A DNA stretch of 64,000 nt from Bolinopsis microptera (lineage: Eukaryota > Ctenophora > Tentaculata > Lobata > Bolinopsidae). Within the stretch, counting starts at the first letter, position 1; each line of letters starts with the position of its first letter. The notes below the pieces were generated by a model, which did no database searches, was not told the DNA's origin, and saw only the letters and a list, made by a program, of their open reading frames with translations. The translations under genes and the position numbers were made by a program. This document shows positions 1-12,165 of this stretch, one piece after another. The stretch spans positions 3,844,001-3,908,000 of the forward strand of contig NC_087077.1 of assembly GCF_026151205.1 (NCBI RefSeq). Reading direction: 5' to 3'.

Positions 1-1614
1 AAAGTTATCCGTTCCAAAGTACTCCTTATCGATGAAAATGTAATAAGTAGCCATGTTGCTAATCCCGTACAGGAACTTGACAATGAAGTTAGTCACAGTC
101 ACTGCCACAATACTTTCCTGTTTTAACATCGCTGCGAATGTCCCGATATTAAGCATGGCTACAATAACCTGAGATTTACGGTAACGAACTCTGTCCTTGA
201 GGAAGCTTGCAAACAACTTGCCAGGAAGTGCCGCGAATGTGACAAGAGCCAGAATGAGCAGCTCCGCACCTTGAGTAGCAGTCTGGTTGCAGCCACTGTC
301 CAGTTCCGTGTTCCGTGTTTTGATTAGTTGGATCAGTGTTGGAACGAGCAGGATGGTGAGCCACCCTTGGAACATGCTCAAAGCACGGCATAGTCCCAGT
401 TTAGTGATTCTAGCGATCATGTTGGGAACAGCCACTGTGCAACTGTGCACTGCACCATCCTCTTCCACTTGAATGTTGGGACCTGCAGTCCCTGAAAAAC
501 AGAAGTGTAGCATGAAAATGGGTGGAATGATTGTTGGTAGAGATGTGAGAAGTATGAATACCCTCCATCCTACCACATCCAACAGCAGATATCCCAAAAC
601 TGCTGGCCAGACACCCCCAACTGTGTACATGATCTTGGAAATGGTGACTATACTGCCAAGTATTTCATTACTTGAAACCAGCTCCACGATCATGACACTG
701 TGAATCCACAAGTTGAGTCCAACACAGAAGCCGATAAGGGCTCTAGAAAGGAGAAGGGTTTCGTAGTTAGCTACTATAGCACAGATCACTGTGCTCAGTC
801 CGCTCATATAAAGGGAGAACAAGGTCAACTCTCGTCTACCAAACCTGGATCAATATGCAACTTTCAATGATTAGATAGGTTTAGAATATTTTGTTAACTT
901 AAAAATCATGATTCGTTATTTTAACTTATTGGGGAATGGAAAAGGACAGCGAATTAATCTCGTACCTGTCAGCTAACAGACCCGCGATAACAGTAGCTAT
1001 TGCTAAGGTGAAGTACTGAATACACTCCAGCATACCCTCCCGTACCAGGGACAGCTCAATATCGCAGGACACTTGCTGTGTTATCACTCCTGAAGGTTTT
1101 GTCGAATGAAGTCGAGTTATTGGTATGGTGACTGAATGAATTTTAAGGTTTTGTTAAGAGGGAAATCATCAGATTTACTTTATTTTAACCATTATCTGAC
1201 ATATCGTATCTTTCGCCAATATCCATCGATGGCGAAAATGGCGAAAAGTTGTTTGCACAGTTTGGATATTTTCGTTATTTTGTCCCAAGGAATTGTTCAT
1301 TATGCCGTGACAAAGTTAACCCGTGGGCAAATTAAAGCCGTGAAAATGGCACGTGATATGGCACTTAACTAACCAGGTAAATACATTTCCACTCCGTCCA
1401 CAATATTCATAAGTACACCAAATACCAGCAGGAGCTTGTCCATTCTCGTCCAGTCCTTTTGTTGGTTGAGCAAATGTGTCTTCTCCACGTGGGCGTTATC
1501 TTTCTCCGCGTGGGCGCTATTTCCATTCACGTCGGCGTTATCTCCAGTCACGTGGGAGCTATCTCTAGTCACGTGGGCGTTATCTCCAGTGGGCTGGTTG
1601 TTAGATTCTTTCAT
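1..1614 (-). CDS. MFS transporter, SLC22/SV2-like, 5' part (three exons, truncated by window edge)
   Basis: Exons read on the minus strand are 1614-1374, 1089-966 and 844 to the left edge. Splice phases agree: the first junction rebuilds a Gly codon in PGVITQQ, the second an Arg codon in LLADRFGRREL. That last string is the classic major-facilitator loop 2-3 signature (D-R-x-G-R-R). Further family marks are RALIGF in TM4 and GWRVF near the end of TM6. The Cys-Asp pair before TM2 (SCDIELS) resembles SLC22/SV2/SVOP proteins. The ATG at 1614 has an in-frame TAG 30 bases upstream. The N-terminal 50 residues are an odd low-complexity repeat of DNAHV-like units, encoded by repeats rich in CACGTG or CGTG. 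The expected role is proton- or ion-coupled movement of an organic solute across a membrane; the substrate cannot be told. At least the second half (TM8-12) lies outside the window. Confidence 0.85.
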
Positions 1615-3500
1615 CTTCTGAAGCAGAATCCTAACAGAAAACTAATGAGCCATTTACCATTATAGTTAAGAAAGTTTATGACAGAAAGTATGAAAAATGT
1701 CAACGTTTTTGCCGACCATTCACCTCTACTTGTACTTATGAGTATTGCTGAAAGCACAGTGTAAGGCCTACACGGACCGCCTCTAACTAGCCAATCCCTG
1801 TTTATGTCATAAATTGCAATGCGTTAAAATGGGGTTTCTATCATGTCCGCCAAGACGAGCATAAGTAATTTAATGTTGAAAGGGCATAACCTCCAACAAT
1901 TGAATCTTTAAACAATTTTAGCGACAGAATCCTCGATACAAATGATTAATTATAGTATATGGGGAGCAACAAGTCTAAAACACGAAAAATGGTTATATTT
2001 TCTAAGCCCAAACGTTTGCGTCATCGAGAAAACCTACTGTTCACCGAAACGAGGTATCCAAGATGAACATTCATCACCTCGACTAACCTTCAAGTACATA
2101 CTGATACATGAATAGGAAAAATGACGAAACATGAAATTTGCCGAATAACCTGCTGAGCCCTATTGTTACAATTTACGGCTGGGTTCAGAAGTACTGTTTG
2201 GCTTCTAGGTTTATAGGGTAGGCCGGCAACTTAGGCACTTAGCCTAAGGATGGAATTTAATTGACCTTGAAATAGTCAAAGTTTAGGGTAGAGTTCACAT
2301 GACAACTATGTACATAGTAGCTAAGAAGTAAAATTGATCTCTAAGCTTGGAGGTGGGTTCTTGAAACATTTATGATACAAAAGGTGTTATTAGGCATTAG
2401 CAGGAGCTTTTAAAATACATGTATATATCATTATTGCCCCCCCCCCCCCCCCCCCCCCCCGTCTTCAGCTCATAATCAGCTCATGATCTCTAAGATTTCT
2501 GTACTCTATTCGTGGATCACATTATAAGGGAGGGAAGCCGCAAGGTCAAAATGAAATCGCGGCACGTGCGGAATCGCGATTTTTCTCATTCTCCGCGACA
2601 AATCGCGATTTTTGACGTTTGAGGACAAATTTGCGCATTCTTATCTCCTTTGAATCCGAGTTCAAATATCACGTTATTTATAAGTATATGAACCAATAAC
2701 ATCCACAACCTTCCGAAGGGGAAGGAGGGGGAACCGTTTATGGTGTCAGAGGACGCGAGACTAGCTCCTCCTTCTGCCGATAGAATTTGTACCTGAGGAT
2801 GCCGCTTTTTGCAGCTCCTGTCATCAACTTTACAGGCATGATAGACACTAAATGAGACTTGAATCCTAACTGCACATTAAAACTTTCTCAAGGCATGCCT
2901 GACATTAGATATTCGCAATATATATCTGGTAACACTACTAAATTCTAATAGATCAAAAGATTGGACGCTACGGTGAACAAAGGTCGAATAATACCTCTGA
3001 CTATAATTTGCACTAGATGCAAAATGATTAAATGTAAATATTGTCAAATTTAACAAATATAAAAGAAATCATCTTAGGAATGCAAATGCTTGCAAATTGA
3101 AATACATTTTTCTATCACTATCAGTAAAGATCCTTGATCTGAGACACAATTAAATCATGTATTTTATTCTATATAGCCATCACAAAGTCAGTCGCATTGT
3201 ATTAAACTAAGATATTTCCGTTGTAGACATGGCATATTATTTCTAAATGATGTCTAACCTTGAGGTGTTTTAATTGTGAAAATCTATCAATCAGAAACAA
3301 ATTTAATAATTTCGGTATTACACTTAACACTAAATTCATTATGGTATGCCAACAGTACTACATATAAAGTCGATAATCTATTTAATCCAAGCTGATGGAT
3401 ATATAATATATATATACTGTGGGACAATCTTCTGTATACATAATGTTTATTAAAACTTTTAATTTGAAATTGTAATGTTGACGGATATTCCTTCTCACAG
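1615..3500. other. Intergenic, no gene recognised
   Basis: This stretch holds the 5' flank of the minus-strand transporter and, presumably, upstream exons or promoter of the plus-strand gene ending at 4395, which I could not identify. A run of 24 C lies at 2437-2460. A segment at about 2555-2620 with repeated ATCGCGATTTTT motifs looks repeat-derived. No convincing exon was found. Confidence 0.4.
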
Positions 3501-4395
3501 AAGAGAAGATCACGTCCCACCTACAGGATACCCTGGAGTTCTGTGAGCTAACCACCCTCCTCCTACTTCTCATCGTCAACACTCCCTTCCTTCATCTCTC
3601 TCAGCTCCACAAGTAGGCACTTTAGTACATCTGAAAATATCCTCTCAAATTTCTTACTAGAAAATCCCTTTCCCCAAAATTTCGGGAACCATGTGATCCG
3701 ACTGGGATTGAAAGACCAAAACTCCGATTTACCGTGCCATTTTCCTTCCCCAAACTGCACTGTTAATCGTGATTTCACTGTTATGTAGTCGATTGCTCAA
3801 ATTGTATATTGTATAATTATAATCAAATGAATATTATGTCTGCACAAGGTAACAGCTGAACCTACTTACTGACCGTTTGTCATATTAACCCCTGTTTCTT
3901 TCCCAGAGATCTGATAGATAAGTACAGCACAGTTCCGTTAGATGTTCTCACTTCTGAAGCTGAGGTAGACCGGTTTATCAACCTGGTGGAGATCGCCATG
4001 GCAACCAAACACAGGGTAATTTTATCAGATTTCGCTTTTATAAATTATAATCTTATAGCTGTCTAATGTCCATAGTAATTTACTATGGACATTAGACAGC
4101 TATAAGATTATAATTTATATAATCTATATACTATTAGTAAATGGTTTTACCCCGCGCCGGCTACTAATACTCAGTATTTGAGAATTGGGGGAGAATTGTG
4201 AATTGTTGTAGTATTATTATTGCATTGCAATGTATTTGTATTGTAATTTGATTCGTAAATATGTCGCTACACCAGGACTACAGGACGCTAACCACTCTAC
4301 ACAACAAGCTCTATTCCACCCTGGACTCTCAACAGAACGAGCTGTTTAGAGAACTCATCTCCAGAGTCGAGGACATCCACCTCGTCCTACTTTGA
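3501..4395 (+). CDS. C-terminal exons of an unidentified gene
   Basis: Three consecutive exons fit with matching phases: 3501-3542 (acceptor after ttctcacag, donor GTGAGC), 3909-4015 (acceptor cagag, donor GTAATT) and 4276-4395 (acceptor caccag, ending at TGA 4393-4395). Together they give about 89 residues, rich in charged helix-forming residues: EKITSHLQDTLEF, then YLIDKYSTVPLDVLTSEAEV, then DYRTLTTLHNKLYSTLDSQQ, and the end RVEDIHLVLL. The composition suggests an all-helical C-terminal domain. I do not recognise the family. The second intron (4016-4275) contains a perfect 40-bp palindrome. Upstream exons must lie left of 3501 and were not found. An alternative acceptor at 3907 would break the frame with the first exon. 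Confidence 0.5.
4039..4119. repeat. Perfect 40-bp inverted repeat with 1-nt loop
   Basis: Bases 4039-4078 are the exact reverse complement of 4080-4119, with only T4079 between them. It sits inside an intron of the gene ending at 4395. Such near-perfect cruciforms usually come from fold-back elements or template-switch events. Confidence 0.95.
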
Positions 4396-5719
4396 GGTTA
4401 CGTGAGGTTATGAGGATAAGCTCATACATGAAGATTGAGGTTAATTGTCATTGTACGAAATGTCTTTAGTTGTATGTACCATGTCTGTTATGTGTGCAGG
4501 TTGAGGTTGAGGTTGAGTAGTAGTACAGTAGTAGTAGTGACGATATTATGAGGATTATGTTCCATAACTTCTCTGTTCTTTTATGACATTATGTATTGTT
4601 CAGGCGACAGTTTGATTTGTAATGTCGTGTTCTTGTGTTGTCGTGTTCTTGTGTTGTCGTGATGTCGTATTGTCGTGGTGTTGTATTGGTTTTTAGTGTC
4701 GTCTTAGGTAGAGATTTTAATTTGCCCCATTGCCAGGACTTTATCGCAATATGCGCCTCTTTGTTCTAACTAAATCAGATTTCCTTTTCTATTGATGAGT
4801 AATATAAGAGTTATGTAATGATAACAATTTAAAATCAGTTTGTTGTAAAATTCTATTAGTATTGGTTAATTTTGTTGTATATTATTGCTGTAAATTCAGT
4901 TTTTGATTTAAATTTTGAATATTATCTTACTGTTAGTAACCTATGTTATTATCATTGATTTTTTCCATTCACACCCTTTTGTAAAAATGCAATAGTGAAA
5001 GGTTACGAATGGTCGTTTTTGCAGAAAAAGAGGGATTTTGGAGAAGGAGGTAGGTGGGTTTAAATGTGTCGTCAGTCCTTACTTCCTTCCGTCCGTTACC
5101 ATGACAACGAGAAACACGCGCGCAGCGTGCATGGGTTGTTTGCGGAGATTGATGTGATGTATAGCCGGGATCGGGACTCTAGGGCGTAAGACTGTACGGC
5201 GGCGCCGTACAAAACACTAAAACAGGACTCTACGGCGGCAAACATTTTGTTTTCTATTTTTAATTGATATATTTTATTTTTCTATTTTTGATTGATATTG
5301 ATAACTTGGCATGTGTCAGTTAATAAATTTAGGAGTTACAAGAGTTACACAAGTTTCTGAATTACAAGATATGACTGTAACTGTATAAGACATACATGAG
5401 TAAAGTTCACTTGCACTTTTTGCTTCTAATTTCTTAAATTACTGATAAAAGTTACGTTCTACGGCAATTGAATTGAATCACACGTGTTTCCACTTTCCCG
5501 TATTTAAAATATAATTTTATGAAGTTAACTGAGCTTGTAGTGAATGGAAATATAGCGTCCGCCACGACGAAAAAACGGGCGCAATTCTTGTTCATACCCA
5601 TCATGCGATCTTATTATTATAAGTACTTGATATTTATTCAGCACTCAATCCACCATCCCCAGTAGGCATGTTTCTCCAGCCACTCCACCTTACCCCAGTC
5701 TCCTTCCTCGCCTGATATA
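4396..5719. other. 3' flank / intergenic
   Basis: This holds the probable 3' UTR of the upstream gene, then simple repeats of GAGGTT at 4490-4515 and degenerate TTGTCGTG units at 4625-4690. Copies of the sequence around 5555-5590 (agcgtccgc, gcgcaattcttgtt) recur at about 32230-32257, so this part belongs to a repeat family. No gene was seen. Confidence 0.4.
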
Positions 5720-6225
5720 CCTTACAAGACATATTTATGGCGGCCTAATTTGCGACGACCGAAATTTTTGCGGTCCGAAAATATGGCGAAATTGAACAAA
5801 AGCCGTCAAATTTCGGACGTCACAGAAAATAAGGGTATTTTTCATCATTTTTTGTAACAGTAAGCAGTAAGGAAATTTCTGAAATTCGGTAAAATCATGT
5901 TCAAACTTAGTCTGTATTAAGACTGTAAGACTTTCATGTTAGCACATACATGTATTTTAATGCAAATTTAAACTGTATTGCTTGACATTCAATTCGTCAT
6001 TGGTGTGGTGATAATTTGTCCCAAGATGCCAGAATTTATTTATTTATTTTATTTGATATTACTTTTTAGAAACAAAATAAAGCAGTGAAGGCACAGTCAT
6101 TGAAATAAGCTAAAAGATAATGCGACGGATTCTATAACGACGACCGAAATTTTGGCGGTCCGAAAATATGGCGAAATTTTCGGAAAACCGCCACATTTCG
6201 TACGTTATAAATATGTCTTGTAAGG
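5720..6225. mobile_element. MITE with Tc1/mariner-like TA target site
   Basis: The ends are inverted repeats of 19 bp (CCTTACAAGACATATTTAT and its complement), each flanked by TA. Inside, two direct copies of a roughly 40-bp block (starting CGACGACCGAAATTTT, at about 5750 and 6139) sit near the two ends. Each block is itself partly palindromic. There is no ORF, so this is a non-autonomous element. The TA duplication suggests mariner/Tc1-type mobilisation; the family was not identified. Confidence 0.75.
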
Positions 6226-7367
6226 TAACTATATAAGAACGTGACTACGTCTGTCACAATCAATAGTGCGTGTCTCCAGTGAATTACTCTCTGTCCTTGT
6301 TCGGACTCTAATTATGCAATATACGGGTATTCGAGTTCTTAGTATAGTGTTGCTTTTAGCCAACCACAATCCATCGAACAGACATATTTACATATTATGG
6401 AAATATTTGTAACGGCGTAATTAAGCAGTCAGTAAATAGCTTTCTTTATTCAACTTATAAAAGCAAAGTTTGTATAATAATATACCAAATAATACACAAT
6501 AAACAAATAAATACAAGTTCTCTCCACCACGATAGGTATAACAAATAAAACCAATCACAATTAAATTTTGATGGCAACCGCGCCGGTCACGTTACCATGA
6601 CAACGCCGGTATATATATATATATTAATCAAAGAAACTCTCCACTAATATGTTGCACAATGCACAATAATCATGAACATGATTTACAATTACTGGGGTGA
6701 CATCGGCACGTAATCAATCAATTAACTAATTTTTTCCGAGTGGTTTGGCTCAGTATTATCGTTAATTGGGGCACGATTAACGATAATCAATAGCGGCCGT
6801 TTCCGAAATCGTATAAAGTTTCCAAAAATAAAGATAAATATGCTTATTCTATTTTCTTCTGACTAGCATAAGAGGAGCTGAACACACACACAAAACGCAT
6901 ATATTCTATCACTACCCGTACACACAGAACATTATATTCGCACAGCTCTCAGCAGCTGTTGTATATAAACTGGAGGCCTCTGGAGGACCTCTGGAGGACC
7001 TTCTATTCAGTATTCCTCCAGTTATAGTAGTAGTATCCCTCGCTACCACTGCAGCCAATCTCGGGCTCCGTTAGATTTGTTACCAGCTAGACGCAGCTCA
7101 GACACCCAGGGGTTTGAAAGACGCTCCAAATATGGAGTTCCAATGTGGGTGCCCCCATTCCGTCATCTCCCTTCAAAACGCAACGAATTTGATAAGAGCT
7201 GCAGCCTGGACTGAGCACGCCAATACCCCTTGAGATTATTTAGCGGCTGTGAGTTGAGGCAAGCTAAGATCAAATAAGAGGCATTTTGAAAGGAGAGCTT
7301 ATTACAGGAGGTAGCGCTTTGTAACCGAGTGAGAATGTGAGACTGCGTGCCATTGCTTGCTGATATA
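6226..7367. other. Intergenic / 3' flank of RGS gene
   Basis: A+T-rich sequence with a short TA run at 6609-6623, a small inverted repeat around 6760-6790 (TATCGTTAAT / ATTAACGATA), and repeated CTCTGGAGGACC near 6970-7000. No coding evidence. Confidence 0.4.
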
Positions 7368-8899
7368 TCAGTTATCACTTGTGGGTCTCGTTAAACTGAG
7401 ATAAGAGTCGTCTCGTAGAAACCTAGGGTAGATGTCCGTCTTCATCAGGATGTAGATCTTGTCTTGGGCCTCGTTGAATATCGTCATGGTGGGGGCCAGG
7501 ATGTTCTTCTGGATGTCTTTCCGTATCACGTCGTTTATGTTGATCTGGGGTGGTTACAGGTGGTTACAGGAGTGATTACGGGAGTGGTTACAGGTGGTTA
7601 CTGGTTATGGGGGTGATTATAATGGTTGTTAGATAGCTGCTGTTGCTAGCAGTCACATTGGGAAATTGTCCCATATAAAAATACTCCTGTGTTTATCATA
7701 CCTGTTTCTCAGCCTGCAGGGACACGAAAGTCCTGTAAATCTTCCTAGATGCTTCGTTCAGCCGGTCCCCCTGCAGCTGCTTCTTCCTGAACTCTTTAAC
7801 TGCTAACCAGAACTCTATGTTCTCAGCTGCGTGGTGCTTCCTGGCAAACTCAGTGAACAGCTGCACTCCTTCTGTGGGTAATGTTATTATTACGGACAGG
7901 CTTAGAAAGTAAGAAGTAAGAAATATAAAGTAGGAAATAGAAAGTGGGAAATAGAATGTGGGAAATAGAAAGTAGGAAATAGAAAGTCAGAATTCTTGGA
8001 CATTAGCTTCATCGTAATGTATAAATATATTAAGTATATACATAAATGTATAGATATATTAAGTATATATAATGTGCAAGTTACGGTCATCTATCTTATC
8101 TATCTAGACTCTACAAGTAGAAAATAGTCCTTTAGATGTTAAAAATAAAAGTAAGGATAATTTGCCTTTAAAGATAGGTATTTTTTTTTCAACAATAACT
8201 ACGAAGCCTCGTTATGTGAAAGCATCTTGAAAACCTCTTAATTCGCCATAATGTGGCCAACGCAGTCATTTGCATAGAAAAGTAATGAGTTGACTGAAAA
8301 TTTTAGTTTATAAACTTTTTAAATTTGGTGATATTTTCAACTAAAATAAAATAACTTTCTGCTAAAAAATCAGTCATCTGCATTCTTTTCTCCTACAAGC
8401 TCTTTGGCGAGGCACTGCTCAATGAACATTTACATAAAGCAGAAATCTTTATCAAAACCAAGGAGCACCTTTTATCCCATGTATGGATACTGAGGAGTGA
8501 TCTCTGGGTCCAACAATACTTGCAATGTCTTACATAGTCATTTCACCAAAGAGCCAAGCTCATCTAGGTACTTAAAAGTTCATCAAGTTTTGTGTGATTG
8601 GATACACATGCACACAGAGCATGTAATTTAAAACTGCTCCAAGATCTGAACACACGAGGAATTCAAACAATTTGAAGAGAGCATGATGGCTGAAGAGAGA
8701 GGCGTTACACCCTACAGCTGCAGCCCGGGGAGGCGTTACATGTATATGTAATTAATTGAAAATGTATATTTACTGTTATCATTAATTGAAAATGAGGAGT
8801 GTACTTACTGGTATCGTTTATAAGAGCGTCAAAGTTATTCTCCCACTTAGCAGCTTGGTCTCGGGATCTGAACAACATAGCAAGAGGTGAGCCGCTCAT
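7368..8899 (-). CDS. Regulator of G-protein signalling (RGS), R4-like single-domain protein
   Basis: Three minus-strand exons, 8899-8809, 7871-7702 and 7544-7368 (TGA 7370-7368), join in phase to 145 residues, nearly all RGS domain. Diagnostic strings are KWENNFDALIND (helix 3), AAENIEFWLAVKEF (matching the family ENIEFW core), QININDVIRKDI, and FNEAQDKIYILMKTDIYPRF followed by LRDDSYLSL. RGS domains bind Galpha-GTP and speed GTP hydrolysis, ending GPCR signalling at the plasma membrane. The Asn in ENIEFW and the Asp-Tyr-Pro-Arg-Phe stretch that contact Galpha are present. I chose the ATG at 8899. The exon stays open a little upstream, and an acceptor (gagcag, 8915-8910) could make this an internal exon, so N-terminal exons further right cannot be excluded. 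The intron between 8808 and 7872 is about 0.9 kb. Confidence 0.88.
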
Positions 8900-8939
8900 T
8901 AAGAAGGCCCTGCTCACTAAACAACTAAACTAGAGGAAT

Positions 8940-10110
8940 TGTTAATTAATTAATTAATTAATTCTGGGGATATCCCGGGGATTTTAATAAGGACAAAACA
9001 GTGCGTCGAGTTGACTGTCATGTGTTGTACCAAATCAGAAGTGAAAATACAAAACTATGGCATATGGTTGGGGTGGGGTTCATTAAGGAACCCTTCTCTT
9101 AAACTAGGGGAACAATGTACCAAGAAAAGGGAGGGTGTGAGAGGGTAGGGGGCCGTGTGAAAGTACTGAACTAGAGCAATGACAACACACATGATGTATA
9201 GATAAAAGATAAATGTACTCGGAACTGTGGGCCCGGGTAATATGTACTAGCAGGAGAAACCTGATACTGTACTAAAAAGCGGGGTGGTGCAAGTACTCAA
9301 GTACTGGCCCGTGCAGTGTGTCCTGCTAGCAATCCATTACAACTCATTTGCACGTGGGCGATCTTACGCACATGGTTGATTAAGAGCGCAGTTTGAATAT
9401 ATACTTGCAGTCTCTCGTGCCAGTGTATATTATCGGGGACCACAAACCTGATACTGTACTAAAAAGCGGGGTGGCGCAAGTACTGGCACCGTGTGGTGGT
9501 GTGTCTTGCTAGAAATCCAGTATTTCTCACATGATTTGACGTTTCTTTCATTCAAATTTCTGATTGTTTTGAATAGACTCAGTGAAGAAAGATTCTAATG
9601 GAAATAAATACCAACTATATTAAATATTTATTTCCAATTCCATAAGAATCTGTTTTCACTGAATAGAAATTTTAATGAAGGAAACGTCAAATCATGAGAC
9701 TCAATAATAATCCACCACTACTCACATGGTTGATTTAGAGCGCAGTTTGAAGATCCCCTTCCTGGACATTTTGGTTGTGCCACGTGGTGTCACGTGGAGT
9801 GTGTCACGTGGTGTCACGTGGTGTGTGTCACGTGGTGGTCGAGTGCTTCTCACAGAGGTCACTGCTCCTGACATTACACTCTCTTGTCATCCTGTGTCAT
9901 TTGCCCTTCATTGATTTTCATTAATTAATTGTTATGGCTAAAGTTTACATTATCCGGATATCCTGGAAATTTGAATCACGACAAAACAGTTCATTGAGTA
10001 GACCGTAGTTCTGTATTTTCACTTCTGATTTGATGCTACACATATTATATTATGTTCATTGTTGTATCAAATCAGAAGTGAAAATACAGAACTATGGTCT
10101 ATGGTCGGGA
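8940..10110. repeat. Block of repeated and inverted segments upstream of the RGS gene
   Basis: Several segments recur: AAACCTGATACTGTACTAAA plus flanks at about 9260 and 9447; CACATGGTTGATT plus AGAGCGCAGTTTGAA at about 9370 and 9724; AAATCAGAAGTGAAAATACA at about 9034 and 10069. An inverted pair spans 9530-9696 and another 9999-10034/10066-10101 (one mismatch in 36 bp). The block looks like nested duplication of a fold-back repeat. Confidence 0.7.
9779..9840. promoter_or_regulatory. Cluster of five CACGTG (E-box) palindromes
   Basis: Five CACGTG hexamers occur within about 60 bases, in a degenerate GTGTCACGTGGT repeat. The cluster lies about 0.9 kb upstream of the RGS start on the RGS coding strand. 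CACGTG is the core site of bHLH proteins such as Myc/Max, USF or CLOCK. Use as a promoter element is only inference; it may simply be a decayed minisatellite. Confidence 0.3.
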
Positions 10111-10889
10111 TGGGATAAGCTTTGACGTCAATTAATGGTGGTTTTACGTCACGAGGTATTGTTTGACGATCACTTTTCTCCTCCCAATAATATTTCCAAC
10201 ATTGATAACACACCGACTATTATACAGGTGTATACTGAGTTATACAGGTGTATTCTCAGTACTGAGTACTGAGAATTATTTATCTCGATGTTATTTGGAG
10301 GAGAAAAGTGAAAGAGGTATAAAGTCCATGTATTATGAGGTATCACCTTAATAACACCAGAATGTGTGTGTGTGTGTGTCTGTCTGTCTGTCTGTCTGAT
10401 CGTCTGTGTGTAATTTCCGAACGGTTATACAAAAAAAACGGTAATAGTTACGGGACTGGTTTTTTCGGTATAGTGCCGACAAAACTCTGACGAAGCCAAT
10501 AGGCAAATTTTATAAAAATCGGCCGGTGGTAAGTGGTTTAATTGATGGTTTTGTACCACAAAATATGTTGCATAAAATGGCTTGAGAAGAACGGCAAGAG
10601 TTACGGGGTTAGCTCTCTCTCTCTCTGCATAATATTATTTAGCGTATATATTACATGGCGTATATATTACATGGTCATATAATACTATAAACTTATTAGG
10701 GGAGGGAGTGCTCAAACGGTCTGTTTGGACTGTAGAGAGAGTTCATACTTTCATACGACAATGTAATGCATGTTCACAAATATGATAGGCTGGTGTGGTG
10801 CATGGTGTTAAGGGTTAATTTCCATTGATTATTGATTAAGAATTACTATCTTTTAAGCATACTATTGGATACGTGAGGGCACTCCGAAT
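10111..10889. other. Intergenic, repeat-derived
   Basis: Contains a (TG)n/(TCTG)n microsatellite at about 10362-10400, followed by a segment (10430-10620) with AAAATCGGCCGG and two related stretches about making-frame-free 'ACGGYAAKAGTTACGGG' text, typical of a dispersed repeat. No gene was seen. Confidence 0.4.
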
Positions 10890-12157
10890 TAGGGTTGCCA
10901 TTATCGGTACAAAATTTTTTATCGCGATAATCGATAATTTTTTCAAAATTATCGCGATAATATCGGTTATCGGCGATAAATTTGGCAATATAATTGAAGT
11001 AATATTTGTATGCACTCTGTATACTTGCATTATGCTCCTATGCTATGTTACATCTTGTGCTGATTGCTTTGTTAAAGAATCAATTGCAATATTGCCCTTT
11101 TATTTAACAAGCCCATATTTCATAGACAAAATATGTTCTTAAAGATAATTATTGCTTCTAGCAAAAAAAATTTTAAAGTCTGCTGCCTGTTAGCTGCCTG
11201 TTAGCTGTGAACAGACCTATCTCCCGTGCAAGGGTATCTGTCCTTGCTACCGTAGTCGAATCGCTGCCCTAATGTAGGTCTGATAATTCTTTTTTCAGCG
11301 GGATAGGACTGGCATCTGGCATCTGAAATTGTGGGAGTCGTCTGTGAGTCATGAGGACCAATCGTCGAACTACTTGCGAAGCTCAATCGCTGATAGTCTC
11401 TTTCTGCTTAAACAACTGTTGGAGCAGAGACTTAGAGCTACGTATCAAGGTTGACTTTGTGATCATTCTGTATTCTTGTCCTACATCTTCATCTAGATAA
11501 CCGGGGTCCGAGTAGAACTTTACCAGCGATACGAAGTGAAGGTTCTTTCTCTTGGCATATCGTGTACGTAGCCTATCGGACAGGCTTCGAGAAAATGGCG
11601 AGTCTATCTCAGATCTCTTCTAGCTTGCTGTCAATAAACTAAATAATCACTTTTGCTTGAGCAAGCATGCTTCCTCTTTTACACAGAAACTCAGTTACAG
11701 TCTTGAACGGTGCGAGAGCTAACTCAGTCTCTTCTACATCCAGTTTTAGATTGCCTAGCTCCAAGTCATCTAAAATTCCATACACTGCATCAGCTATCCG
11801 GTCATATCTCTCCAACATACTGCACAGCGAGCTCCAACGAGTTTTGTAGTCTCGTTGCAGTGTGAGTTCCTTTCCGTGCTCCAACAAACAACAATAACTA
11901 CGTCTGACCATACCACCTCCAAGTTACCTACTAGATGCGGAAAAAAACCATCACACTGCAAATTATGCTAGCACTGGGTTTTAACTTTACAAACAGAGAA
12001 ATAGATTCGAAAAATATGTTAAATGTTGGCCATTTTACCCTAATAAAAATGTGTTGATTATCGCGATAATTCTCGAAAATTATCGCGATAATCGATAACG
12101 ATTTTTGGGAAATTATCGCCGATAATTATCGGCCGATAATATCGGTTGGCAACCCTA
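10890..12157. mobile_element. Non-autonomous hAT-superfamily transposon
   Basis: The element begins TAGGGTTGCCA and ends TGGCAACCCTA. It is flanked by exact 8-bp target duplications CTCCGAAT at 10882-10889 and 12158-12165, the hallmark length for hAT elements. Subterminal regions are packed with TATCGCGATAAT motifs, which probably bind transposase. The inside keeps only fragments of a minus-strand transposase ORF, so the copy depends on a full-length relative. The intact duplication suggests a fairly recent insertion. Confidence 0.92.
11639..11911 (-). pseudogene. hAT transposase fragment
   Basis: This open frame of about 90 residues includes the typical hAT phrase KTRWSSLCSMLERYDRI and an acidic stretch before LAPFKTVTEFL. 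These match the segment of hAT transposases (ZBED-like proteins) just ahead of the C-terminal dimerisation region. The BED finger and catalytic parts are absent. Further remnants may lie at 11201-11386 on the same strand. It sits inside the terminal repeats of the element, so it is a decayed transposase and not a host gene. Confidence 0.75.
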
Positions 12158-12165
12158 CTCCGAAT

